Shown piece after piece: positions 36,349 to 49,625 of a DNA stretch of 64,000 bases. Each line of letters begins with the position of its first letter. The first letter of the stretch is position 1. The position numbers were made by a program, and so were the translations under genes. The stretch covers positions 2,501 to 66,500 of the forward strand of contig OZ024856.1 in assembly GCA_964017155.1 (NCBI GenBank). The letters are read 5' to 3'. The notes beneath the pieces were generated by a model. The model saw only the letters and a list, made by a program, of their open reading frames with translations. It did not search any database and was not told the DNA's origin. Source of the stretch: Oasisia sp. SBJ-2009 (Eukaryota; Annelida; Polychaeta; Sabellida; Siboglinidae).

Positions 36349-39300
36349 TTAACAGGGTGATAGTTGCACAAATCGAGGAAAACGACAAAGTCCGATCCGT
36401 CTACGGGGGATCAGTTTTGAGAATCGAGAGAAACGGCCAAGTTCGACGCGCCGGTCGGTCTTCTCGGGCGTATTCCACGCACGGAGTGTAACTACGACTC
36501 TATCGACGAAACCAACTAACCGTGCGCGTCGTCTTGCCAACTTTTGGAAACAAATCGAGGAAAACGACAAAGTCCGATCCGTCTACGGGGGATCAGTTGG
36601 GGAAATCTGTTTACATTCTTTTCAACAGAATTCCGTGCCGACCGCTGGGTAAACGGCGGGAGTAATAATGGACCACTAACTAGATGAGGTGTCAAGACAT
36701 TTGGCGACCTTTACAGGGTGATAGTTGCACAAATCGAGCAAAACGACAAAGTCCTATCCGTCTACGGGGGATCAGTTTTGAGAATCGAGAGAAACGGCCA
36801 AGTTCGACGCGCCGGTCGGTCTTGTCGGGCGTGTGCCACGCAAGGGGTGTAACTACGACTCTCTCGACGAAACCAACTGACCGTGCGCGTCGTCTTGCCA
36901 ACTTTTGGAAACAAATCGAGGAAAACGACAAAGTCCGATCCGTCTACGGGGGATCAGTTGAGGAAGTCTGTTTACATTCTTTTCAACAGAATTCCGTGCC
37001 GACCGCTGGGTAAACTGCGGGAGTAATAATGAACCACTAACTAGATGAGGTGACGAGGCATTTGGCGACCTTAACAGGGTGATAGTTGCACAAATCGAGG
37101 AAAACGACAAAGTCCGATCCGTCTACGGGGGATCAGTTTTGAGAATCGAGAGAAACGGCCAAGTTCGACGCGCCGGTCGGTCTTCTCGGGGGTGTTCCAC
37201 GCACGGAGTGGAACTACGACTCTCTCGACGAAACCAGCTGACCGTGCGCGTCGTCTTGCCAACTTTTGGAAACAAATCGAGGAAAACGACAAAGTCCGAT
37301 CCGTCTACGGGGGATCAGTTGGGGAAGTCTGTTTACATTCTTTTCAACAAAATTCCGTGCCGACCGCTGGGTAAACGGCGGGAGTAATAATGAACCACTA
37401 ACTAGATGAGATGACGAGGCATTTGGCGACCTTAACAGGGTGATAGTTGCACAAATCGAGGAAAACGACAAAGTCCGATCCGTCTACGGGGGATCAGTTT
37501 TGAGAATCGAGAGAAACGGCCAAGTTGGACGCGCCGGTCGGTCTTCTCGGGCGTATTCCACGCACGGAGTGTAACTACGACTCTATCGACGAAACCAACT
37601 AACCGTGCGCGTCGTCTTGCCAACTTTTGGAAACAAATCGAGGAAAACGACAAAGTCCGATCCGTCTACGGGGGATCAGTTGGGGAAGCGTAACTGTCTG
37701 TTTACATTCTTTTCAACAGAATTCCGTGCCGACCGCTGGGTAAACGGCGGGAGTAATACTGAACCACTAACTAGATGAGGTGTCAAGACATTTGGCGACC
37801 TTAACAGGGTGATAGTTGCACAAATCGAGCAAAACGACAAAGTCCGATCCGTCTAATGGGGATCAGTTTTGAGAATCGAGAGAAACGGTCAAGTTCGACG
37901 CGCCGGTCGGTCTTCTCGGGCGTGTGCCACGCAAGGGGTGTAACTACGACTCTCTCGACGAAACCAACTGACCGTGCGCGTCGTATTGCCAACTTTTGGA
38001 AACAAATCGAGGAAAACGACAACGTCCGATCCGTCTACGGGGGATCAGTTGGGGAAGTATGTTTACATTCTTTTCAACAGAATTCCATGCCGACCGCTGG
38101 GTAAACGGCGGGAGTAATAATGAACCGCTAACTAGATGAGGTGTCAAGGCATTTGGCGACCTCAACAGGGTGATTGTTGCACAAATCGAGCAAAACGACA
38201 AAGTCCGATCCGTCTACGGGTGATCAGTTTTGAGAATCGAGAGAAACGGCCACGTTCGACGCGCCGGTCGGTCTTCTCGGGCGTGTGCCACGCACGGGTT
38301 GTAACTATGACTCTCTCGACGAAACCAATTGACCGTGCGCGTCGTCTTGCCAACTTTTGGAAACAAATCGAGGAAAACGACAAAGTCCGATCCGTCTACG
38401 GGGGATCAGTTGGGGAAGCGTAAATGTATGTTTACATTATTTTCTACATAATTCCGTGCCGATCGCTGGGTAAACGGCGGCAGTAATAATGATGAACCAC
38501 TAACTAGATGAGGTGACGAGGCATTTGGCGACCTTGTCAGGGTGATAGTTGCACAAATCGAGCAAAACGACAAAGTCCGATCCGTCTACGGGGGATCAGT
38601 TTTGAGAATCGAGAGAAACGGCCAAGTTCGACGCGCCGGTCTGTCTTCTCGAGCGTGTGCCACGCAAGGGGTGTAACTACGTCTCTCTCGAGGAAACCAA
38701 CTGACCGTGCGCGTCGTCTTGCCAACTTTTCGAAACAAATCGAGGAAAACGTCAAAGTCCGATCCGTCTACGGGGGATCAGTTTTGAGAATCGAGAGAAA
38801 CGGCCACGTTCGACGCGCCGGTCGGTCTTCTCGGGCGTGTGCCACGCACGGGTTGTAACTATGACTCTCTCGACGAAACCAATTGACCGTGCGCGTCGTC
38901 TTGCCAACTTTTGGAAACAAATCGAGGAAAACGCCAAAGTCCGATCCGTCTACCGGGGATCAGTTGGGAAAGTCTGTTTACATTCTTTTCAACAGAATTC
39001 CGTGCCGACCGCTGGGTAAACGGCGGGAGTAATAATGAACCACTAACTACATGAGGTGACGAGGCATTTGGCGACCTTAACAGGGTGATAGTTGCACAAA
39101 TCGAGGAAAACGACAAAGTCCGATCCGTCTACGGGGGATCAGTTTTGAGAATCGAGAGAAACGGCCAAGTTCGACGCGCCGGTCGGTCTTCTCGGGCGTA
39201 TTCCACGCACGGAGTGTAACTACGACTCTATCGACGAAACCAACTAACCGTGCGCGTCGTCTTGCCAACTTTTGGAAACAAATCGAGGAAAACGACAAAG

Positions 39301-39798
39301 TCCGATCCGTCTACGGGGGATCAGTTGGGGAAATCTGTTTACATTCTTTTCAACAGAATTCCGTGCCGACCGCTGGGTAAACGGCGGGAGTAATAATGGA
39401 CCACTAACTAGATGAGGTGTCAAGACATTTGGCGACCTTTACAGGGTGATAGTTGCACAAATCGAGCAAAACGACAAAGTCCTATCCGTCTACGGGGGAT
39501 CAGTTTTGAGAATCGAGAGAAACGGCCAAGTTCGACGCGCCGGTCGGTCTTCTCGGGGGTGTTCCACGCACGGAGTGGAACTACGACTCTCTCGACGAAA
39601 CCAGCTGACCGTGCGCGTCGTCTTGCCAACTTTTGGAAACAAATCGAGGAAAACGACAAAGTCCGATCCGTCTACGGGGGATCAGTTGGGGAAGTCTGTT
39701 TACATTCTTTTCAACAAAATTCCGTGCCGACCGCTGGGTAAACGGCGGGAGTAATAATGAACCACTAACTAGATGAGATGACGAGGCATTTGGCGACC

Positions 39799-42700
39799 TT
39801 AACAGGGTGATAGTTGCACAAATCGAGGAAAACGACAAAGTCCGATCCGTCTACGGGGGATCAGTTTTGAGAATCGAGAGAAACGGCCAAGTTGGACGCG
39901 CCGGTCGGTCTTCTCGGGCGTATTCCACGCACGGAGTGTAACTACGACTCTATCGACGAAACCAACTAACCGTGCGCGTCGTCTTGCCAACTTTTGGAAA
40001 CAAATCGAGGAAAACGACAAAGTCCGATCCGTCTACGGGGGATCAGTTGGGGAAGCGTAAATGTCTGTTTACATTCTTTTCAACAGAATTCCGTGCCGAC
40101 CGCTGGGTAAACGGCGGGAGTAATACTGAACCACTAACTAGATGAGGTGTCAAGACATTTGGCGACCTTAACAGGGTGATAGTTGCACAAATCGAGCAAA
40201 ACGACAAAGTCCGATCCGTCTAATGGGGATCAGTTTTGAGAATCGAGAGAAACGGTCAAGTTCGACGCGCCGGTCGGTCTTCTCGGGCGTGTGCCACGCA
40301 AGGGGTGTAACTACGACTCTCTCGACGAAACCAACTGACCGTGCGCGTCGTATTGCCAACTTTTGGAAACAAATCGAGGAAAACGACAACGTCCGATCCG
40401 TCTACGGGGCATCAGTTGGGGAAGTATGTTTACATTCTTTTCAACAGAATTCCATGCCGACCGCTGGGTAAACGGCGGGAGTAATAATGAACCGCTAACT
40501 AGATGAGGTGTCAAGGCATTTGGCGACCTCAACAGGGTGATTGTTGCACAAATCGAGCAAAACGACAAAGTCCGATCCGTCTACGGGTGATCAGTTTTGA
40601 GAATCGAGAGAAACGGCCACGTTCGACGCGCCGGTCGGTCTTCTCGGGCGTGTGCCACGCACGGGTTGTAACTATGACTCTCTCGACGAAACCAATTGAC
40701 CGTGCGCGTCGTCTTGCCAACTTTTGGAAACAAATCGAGGAAAACGACAAAGTCCGATCCGTCTACGGGGGATCAGTTGGGGAAGCGTAAATGTATGTTT
40801 ACATTATTTTCTACATAATTCCGTGCCGATCGCTGGGTAAACGGCGGCAGTAATAATGATGAACCACTAACTAGATGAGGTGACGAGGCATTTGGCGACC
40901 TTGTCAGGGTGATAGTTGCACAAATCGAGGAAAACGACAAAGTCCGATTCGTCTACGGGGGATCAGTTTTGAGAATCGAGAGAAACGGCCAAGTTCGACG
41001 CGCCGGTCGGTCTTCTCGGGCGTGTGCCACGCAAGGGGTGTAACTACGACTCTCTCGACGAAACCAACTGACCGTGCGCGTCGTCTTGCAAACTTTTGGA
41101 AACAAATCGAGGAAAACGACAAAGTCCGATCCGTCTACGGGGGATCAGTTGGGGAAATCTGTTTACATTCTTTTCAACAGAATTCCGTGCCGACCGCTGG
41201 GTAAACGGCGGGAGTAATAATGGACCACTAACTAGATGAGGTGTCAAGACATTTGGCGACCTTTACAGGGTGATAGTTGCACAAATCGAGCAAAACGACA
41301 AAGTCCTATCCGTCTACGGGGGATCAGTTTTGAGAATCGAGAGAAACGGCCAAGTTCGACGCGCCGGTCGGTCTTGTCGGGCGTGTGCCACGCAAGGGGT
41401 GTAACTACGACTCTCTCGACGAAACCAACTGACCGTGCGCGTCGTCTTGCCAACTTTTGGAAACAAATCGAGGAAAACGACAAAGTCCGATCCGTCTACG
41501 GGGGATCAGTTGAGGAAGTCTGTTTACATTCTTTTCAACAGAATTCCGTGCCGACCGCTGGGTAAACTGCGGGAGTAATAATGAACCACTAACTAGATGA
41601 GGTGACGAGGCATTTGGCGACCTTAACAGGGTGATAGTTGCACAAATCGAGGAAAACGACAAAGTCCGATCCGTCTACGGGGGATCAGTTTTGAGAATCG
41701 AGAGAAACGGCCAAGTTCGACGCGCCGGTCGGTCTTCTCGGGGGTGTTCCACGCACGGAGTGGAACTACGACTCTCTCGACGAAACCAGCTGACCGTGCG
41801 CGTCGTCTTGCCAACTTTTGGAAACAAATCGAGGAAAACGACAAAGTCCGATCCGTCTACGGGGGATCAGTTGGGGAAGTCTGTTTACATTCTTTTCAAC
41901 AAAATTCCGTGCCGACCGCTGGGTAAACGGCGGGAGTAATAATGAACCACTAACTAGATGAGATGACGAGGCATTTGGCGACCTTAACAGGGTGATAGTT
42001 GCACAAATCGAGGAAAACGACAAAGTCCGATCCGTCTACGGGGGATCAGTTTTGAGAATCGAGAGAAACGGCCAAGTTGGACGCGCCGGTCGGTCTTCTC
42101 CGGCGTATTCCACGCACGGAGTGTAACTACGACTCTATCGACGAAACCAACTAACCGTGCGCGTCGTCTTGCCAACTTTTGGAAACAAATCGAGGAAAAC
42201 GACAAAGTCCGATCCGTCTACGGGGGATCAGTTGGGGAAGCGTAAATGTCTGTTTACATTCTTTTCAACAGAATTCCGTGCCGACCGCTGGGTAAACGGC
42301 GGGAGTAATACTGAACCACTAACTAGATGAGGTGTCAAGACATTTGGCGACCTTAACAGGGTGATAGTTGCACAAATCGAGCAAAACGACAAAGTCCGAT
42401 CCGTCTAATGGGGATCAGTTTTGAGAATCGAGAGAAACGGTCAAGTTCGACGCGCCGGTCGGTCTTCTCGGGCGTGTGCCACGCAAGGGGTGTAACTACG
42501 ACTCTCTCGACGAAACCAACTGACCGTGCGCGTCGTATTGCCAACTTTTGGAAACAAATCGAGGAAAACGACAACGTCCGATCCGTCTACGGGGCATCAG
42601 TTGGGGAAGTATGTTTACATTCTTTTCAACAGAATTCCATGCCGACCGCTGGGTAAACGGCGGGAGTAATAATGAACCGCTAACTAGATGAGGTGTCAAG

Positions 42701-44168
42701 GCATTTGGCGACCTCAACAGGGTGATTGTTGCACAAATCGAGCAAAACGACAAAGTCCGATCCGTCTACGGGTGATCAGTTTTGAGAATCGAGAGAAACG
42801 GCCACGTTCGACGCGCCGGTCGGTCTTCTCGGGCGTGTGCCACGCACGGGTTGTAGCTATGACTCTCTCGACGAAACCAATTGACCGTGCGCGTCGTCTT
42901 GCCAACTTTTGGAAACAAATCGAGGAAAACGACAAAGTCCGATCCGTCTACGGGGGATCAGTTGGGGAAGCGTAAATGTATGTTTACATTATTTTCTACA
43001 TAATTCCGTGCCGATCGCTGGGTAAACGGCGGCAGTAATAATGATGAACCACTAACTAGATGAGGTGACGAGGCATTTGGCGACCTTGTCAGGGTGATAG
43101 TTGCACAAATCGAGGAAAACGACAAAGTCCGATTCGTCTACGGGGGATCAGTTTTGAGAATCGAGAGAAACGGCCAAGTTCGACGCGCCGGTCGGTCTTC
43201 TCGGGCGTGTGCCACGCAAGGGGTGTAACTACGACTCTCTCGACGAAACCAACTGACCGTGCGCGTCGTCTTGCAAACTTTTGGAAACAAATCGAGGAAA
43301 ACGACAAAGTCCGATCCGTCTACGGGGGATCAGTTGGGGAAATCTGTTTACATTCTTTTCAACAGAATTCCGTGCCGACCGCTTGGTAAACGGCGGGAGT
43401 AATAATGGACCACTAACTAGATGAGGTGTCAAGACATTTGGCGACCTTTACAGGGTGATAGTTGCACAAATCGAGCAAAACGACAAAGTCCTATCCGTCT
43501 ACGGGGGATCAGTTTTGAGAATCGAGAGAAACGGCCAAGTTCGACGCGCCGGTCGGTCTTGTCGGGCGTGTGCCACGCAAGGGGTGTAACTACGACTCTC
43601 TCGACGAAACCAACTGACCGTGCGCGTCGTCTTGCCAACTTTTGGAAACAAATCGAGGAAAACGACAAAGTCCGATCCGTCTACGGGGGATCAGTTGAGG
43701 AAGTCTGTTTACATTCTTTTCAACAGAATTCCGTGCCGACCGCTGGGTAAACTGCGGGAGTAATAATGAACCACTAACTAGATGAGGTGACGAGGCATTT
43801 GGCGACCTTAACAGGGTGATAGTTGCACAAATCGAGGAAAACGACAAAGTCCGATCCGTCTACGGGGGATCAGTTTTGAGAATCGAGAGAAACGGCCAAG
43901 TTCGACGCGCCGGTCGGTCTTCTCGGGGGTATTCCACGCACGGAGTGGAACTACGACTCTCTCGACGAAACCAGCTGACCGTGCGCGTCGTCTTGCCAAC
44001 TTTTGGAAACAAATCGAGGAAAACGACAAAGTCCGATCCGTCTACGGGGGATCAGTTGGGGAAGTCTGTTTACATTCTTTTCAACAAAATTCCGTGCCGA
44101 CCGCTGGGTAAACGGCGGGAGTAATAATGAACCACTAACTAGATGAGGTGACGAGGCATTTGGCGACC
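39799..44168. repeat. 2,185-bp higher-order repeat, two copies
   Basis: Copies 39799-41983 and 41984-44168 have the same six-monomer order and share the rare variant GGGGCATCAG (near 40408 and 42593) in place of GGGGGATCAG. The following repeat unit lacks that variant. The length equals six 361-bp monomers plus 8 and 11 bp. Confidence 0.88.
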
Positions 44169-47100
44169 TTAACAGGGTGATAGTTGCACAAATCGAGGAA
44201 AACGACAAAGTCCGATCCGTCTACGGGGGATCAGTTTTGAGAATCGAGAGAAACGGCCAAGTTGGACGCGCCGGTCGGTCTTCTCGGGCGTATTCCACGC
44301 ACGGAGTGTAACTACGACTCTATCGACGAAACCAACTAACCGTGCGCGTCGTCTTGCCAACTTTTGGAAACAAATCGAGGAAAACGACAAAGTCCGATCC
44401 GTCTACGGGGGATCAGTTGGGGAAGCGTAAATGTCTGTTTACATTCTTTTCAACAGAATTCCGTGCCGACCGCTGGGTAAACGGCGGGAGTAATACTGAA
44501 CCACTAACTAGATGAGGTGTCAAGACATTTGGCGACCTTAACAGGGTGATAGTTGCACAAATCGAGCAAAACGACAAAGTCCGATCCGTCTAATGGGGAT
44601 CAGTTTTGAGAATCGAGAGAAACGGTCAAGTTCGACGCGCCGGTCGGTCTTCTCGGGCGTGTGCCACGCAAGGGGTGTAACTACGACTCTCTCGACGAAA
44701 CCAACTGACCGTGCGCGTCGTATTGCCAACTTTTGGAAACAAATCGAGGAAAACGACAACGTCCGATCCGTCTACGGGGGATCAGTTGGGGAAGTATGTT
44801 TACATTCTTTTCAACAGAATTCCATGCCGACCGCTGGGTAAACGGCGGGAGTAATAATGAACCGCTAACTAGATGAGGTGTCAAGGCATTTGGCGACCTC
44901 AACAGGGTGATTGTTGCACAAATCGAGCAAAACGACAAAGTCCGATCCGTCTACGGGTGATCAGTTTTGAGAATCGAGAGAAACGGCCACGTTCGACGCG
45001 CCGGTCGGTCTTCTCGGGCGTGTGCCACGCACGGGTTGTAACTATGACTCTCTCGACGAAACCAATTGACCGTGCGCGTCGTCTTGCCAACTTTTGGAAA
45101 CAAATCGAGGAAAACGACAAAGTCCGATCCGTCTACGGGGGATCAGTTGGGGAAGCGTAAATGTATGTTTACATTATTTTCTACATAATTCCGTGCCGAT
45201 CGCTGGGTAAACGGCGGCAGTAATAATGATGAACCACTAACTAGATGAGGTGACGAGGCATTTGGCGACCTTGTCAGGGTGATAGTTGCACAAATCGAGC
45301 AAAACGACAAAGTCCGATCCGTCTACGGGGGATCAGTTTTGAGAATCGAGAGAAACGGCCAAGTTCGACGCGCCGGTCTGTCTTCTCGAGCGTGTGCCAC
45401 GCAAGGGGTGTAACTACGTCTCTCTCGAGGAAACCAACTGACCGTGCGCGTCGTCTTGCCAACTTTTCGAAACAAATCGAGGAAAACGTCAAAGTCCGAT
45501 CCGTCTACGGGGGATCAGTTTTGAGAATCGAGAGAAACGGCCACGTTCGACGCGCCGGTCGGTCTTCTCGGGCGTGTGCCACGCACGGGTTGTAACTATG
45601 ACTCTCTCGACGAAACCAATTGACCGTGCGCGTCGTCTTGCCAACTTTTGGAAACAAATCGAGGAAAACGCCAAAGTCCGATCCGTCTACCGGGGATCAG
45701 TTGGGAAAGTCTGTTTACATTCTTTTCAACATAATTCCGTGCCGACCGCTGGGTAAACGGCGGGAGTAATAATGAACCACTAACTACATGAGGTGACGAG
45801 GCATTTGGCGACCTTAACAGGGTGATAGTTGCACAAATCGAGGAAAACGACAAAGTCCGATCCGTCTACGGGGGATCAGTTTTGAGAATCGAGAGAAACG
45901 GCCAAGTTCGACGCGCCGGTCGGTCTTCTCGGGCGTATTCCACGCACGGAGTGTAACTACGACTCTATCGACGAAACCAACTAACCGTGCGCGTCGTCTT
46001 GCCAACTTTTGGAAACAAATCGAGGAAAACGACAAAGTCCGATCCGTCTACGGGGGATCAGTTGGGGTAGTCTGTTTACATTCTTTTCAACAAAATTTCG
46101 TGCCGACCGCTGGGTAAACGGCGGGAGTAATAATGAACCACTAACTACATGAGGTGACGAGGCATTTGTCGACCTTAACACGGTGATAGTTGCACAAATC
46201 GAGGAAAACGACAAAGTCCGATTCGTCTACGGGGGATCAGTTTTGAGAATCGAGAGAAACGGCCAAGTTCGACGCGCCGGTCGGTCTTCTCGGGCGTGTG
46301 CCACGCAAGGGGTGTAACTACGACTCTCTCGACGAAACCAACTGACCGTGCGCGTCGTCTTGCAAACTTTTGGAAACAAATCGAGGAAAACGACAAAGTC
46401 CGATCCGTCTACGGGGGATCAGTTGGGGAAATCTGTTTACATTCTTTTCAACAGAATTCCGTGCCGACCGCTGGGTAAACGGCGGGAGTAATAATGGACC
46501 ACTAACTAGATGAGGTGTCAAGACATTTGGCGACCTTTACAGGGTGATAGTTGCACAAATCGAGCAAAACGACAAAGTCCTATCCGTCTACGGGGGATCA
46601 GTTTTGAGAATCGAGAGAAACGGCCAAGTTCGACGCGCCGGTCGGTCTTGTCGGGCGTGTGCCACGCAAGGGGTGTAACTACGACTCTCTCGACGAAACC
46701 AACTGACCGTGCGCGTCGTCTTGCAAACTTTTGGAAACAAATCGAGGAAAACGACAAAGTCCGATCCGTCTACGGGGGGATCAGTTGGGGAAATCTGTTT
46801 ACATTCTTTTCAACAGAATTCCGTGCCGACCGCTGGGTAAACGGCGGGAGTAATAATGAACCACTAACTAGATGAGGTGTCAAGACATTTGGCGACCTTA
46901 ACAGGGTGATAGTTGCACAAATCGAGCAAAACGACAAAGTCCGATCCGTCTACGGGGGATCAGTTTTGAGAATCGAGAGAAACGGCCAAGTTCGACGCGC
47001 CGGTCGGTCTTCTCGGGGGTGTTCCACGCACGGAGTGGAACTACGACTCTCTCGACGAAACCAGCTGACCGTGCGCGTCGTCTTGCCAACTTTTGGAAAC

Positions 47101-49625
47101 AAATCGAGGAAAACGACAAAGTCCGATCCGTCTACGGGGGATCAGTTGGGGAAGTCTGTTTACATTCTTTTCAACAAAATTCCGTGCCGACCGCTGGGTA
47201 AACGGCGGGAGTAATAATGAACCACTAACTAGATGAGATGACGAGGCATTTGGCGACCTTAACAGGGTGATAGTTGCACAAATCGAGGAAAACGACAAAG
47301 TCCGATCCGTCTACGGGGGATCAGTTTTGAGAATCGAGAGAAACGGCCAAGTTCGACGCGCCGGTCGGTCTTCTCGGGGGTATTCCACGCACGGAGTGGA
47401 ACTACGACTCTCTCGACGAAACCAGCTGACCGTGCGCGTCGTCTTGCCAACTTTTGGAAACAAATCGAGGAAAACGACAAAGTCCGATCCGTCTACGGGG
47501 GATCAGTTGGGGAAGTCTGTTTACATTCTTTTCAACAAAATTCCGTGCCGACCGCTGGGTAAACGGCGGGAGTAATAATGAACCACTAACTAGATGAGGT
47601 GACGAGGCATTTGGCGACCTTAACAGGGTGATAGTTGCACAAATCGAGGAAAACGACAAAGTCCGATCCGTCTACGGGGGATCAGTTTTGAGAATCGAGA
47701 GAAACGGCCAAGTTGGACGCGCCGGTCGGTCTTCTCGGGCGTATTCCACGCACGGAGTGTAACTACGACTCTATCGACGAAACCAACTAACCGTGCGCGT
47801 CGTCTTGCCAACTTTTGGAAACAAATCGAGGAAAACGACAAAGTCCGATCCGTCTACGGGGGATCAGTTGGGGAAGCGTAAATGTCTGTTTACATTCTTT
47901 TCAACAGAATTCCGTGCCGACCGCTGGGTAAACGGCGGGAGTAATACTGAACCACTAACTAGATGAGGTGTCAAGACATTTGGCGACCTTAACAGGGTGA
48001 TAGTTGCACAAATCGAGCAAAACGACAAAGTCCGATCCGTCTAATGGGGATCAGTTTTGAGAATCGAGAGAAACGGTCAAGTTCGACGCGCCGGTCGGTC
48101 TTCTCGGGCGTGTGCCACGCAAGGGGTGTAACTACGACTCTCTCGACGAAACCAACTGACCGTGCGCGTCGTATTGCCAACTTTTGGAAACAAATCGAGG
48201 AAAACGACAACGTCCGATCCGTCTACGGGGGATCAGTTGGGGAAGTATGTTTACATTCTTTTCAACAGAATTCCATGCCGACCGCTGGGTAAACGGCGGG
48301 AGTAATAATGAACCGCTAACTAGATGAGGTGTCAAGGCATTTGGCGACCTCAACAGGGTGATTGTTGCACAAATCGAGCAAAACGACAAAGTCCGATCCG
48401 TCTACGGGTGATCAGTTTTGAGAATCGAGAGAAACGGCCACGTTCGACGCGCCGGTCGGTCTTCTCGGGCGTGTGCCACGCACGGGTTGTAACTATGACT
48501 CTCTCGACGAAACCAATTGACCGTGCGCGTCGTCTTGCCAACTTTTGGAAACAAATCGAGGAAAACGACAAAGTCCGATCCGTCTACGGGGGATCAGTTG
48601 GGGAAGCGTAAATGTATGTTTACATTATTTTCTACATAATTCCGTGCCGATCGCTGGGTAAACGGCGGCAGTAATAATGATGAACCACTAACTAGATGAG
48701 GTGACGAGGCATTTGGCGACCTTGTCAGGGTGATAGTTGCACAAATCGAGCAAAACGACAAAGTCCGATCCGTCTACGGGGGATCAGTTTTGAGAATCGA
48801 GAGAAACGGCCAAGTTCGACGCGCCGGTCTGTCTTCTCGAGCGTGTGCCACGCAAGGGGTGTAACTACGTCTCTCTCGAGGAAACCAACTGACCGTGCGC
48901 GTCGTCTTGCCAACTTTTCGAAACAAATCGAGGAAAACGTCAAAGTCCGATCCGTCTACGGGGGATCAGTTTTGAGAATCGAGAGAAACGGCCACGTTCG
49001 ACGCGCCGGTCGGTCTTCTCGGGCGTGTGCCACGCACGGGTTGTAACTATGACTCTCTCGACGAAACCAATTGACCGTGCGCGTCGTCTTGCCAACTTTT
49101 GGAAACAAATCGAGGAAAACGCCAAAGTCCGATCCGTCTACCGGGGATCAGTTGGGAAAGTCTGTTTACATTCTTTTCAACATAATTCCGTGCCGACCGC
49201 TGGGTAAACGGCGGGAGTAATAATGAACCACTAACTACATGAGGTGACGAGGCATTTGGCGACCTTAACAGGGTGATAGTTGCACAAATCGAGGAAAACG
49301 ACAAAGTCCGATCCGTCTACGGGGGATCAGTTTTGAGAATCGAGAGAAACGGCCAAGTTCGACGCGCCGGTCGGTCTTCTCGGGCGTATTCCACGCACGG
49401 AGTGTAACTACGACTCTATCGACGAAACCAACTAACCGTGCGCGTCGTCTTGCCAACTTTTGGAAACAAATCGAGGAAAACGACAAAGTCCGATCCGTCT
49501 ACGGGGGATCAGTTGGGGTAGTCTGTTTACATTCTTTTCAACAAAATTTCGTGCCGACCGCTGGGTAAACGGCGGGAGTAATAATGAACCACTAACTACA
49601 TGAGGTGACGAGGCATTTGTCGACC
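43808..49625. repeat. 3,451-bp tandem segment, second copy incomplete
   Basis: 43808-47258 is repeated from 47259. Shared private variants prove it: AACATAATTCCGTGCC near 45730 and 49180, and AAAATTTCGTGCC near 46092 and 49543. The second copy switches part-way through the monomer at about 49626-49850 to a different type carrying GCTAGGGTTG. Confidence 0.85.
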
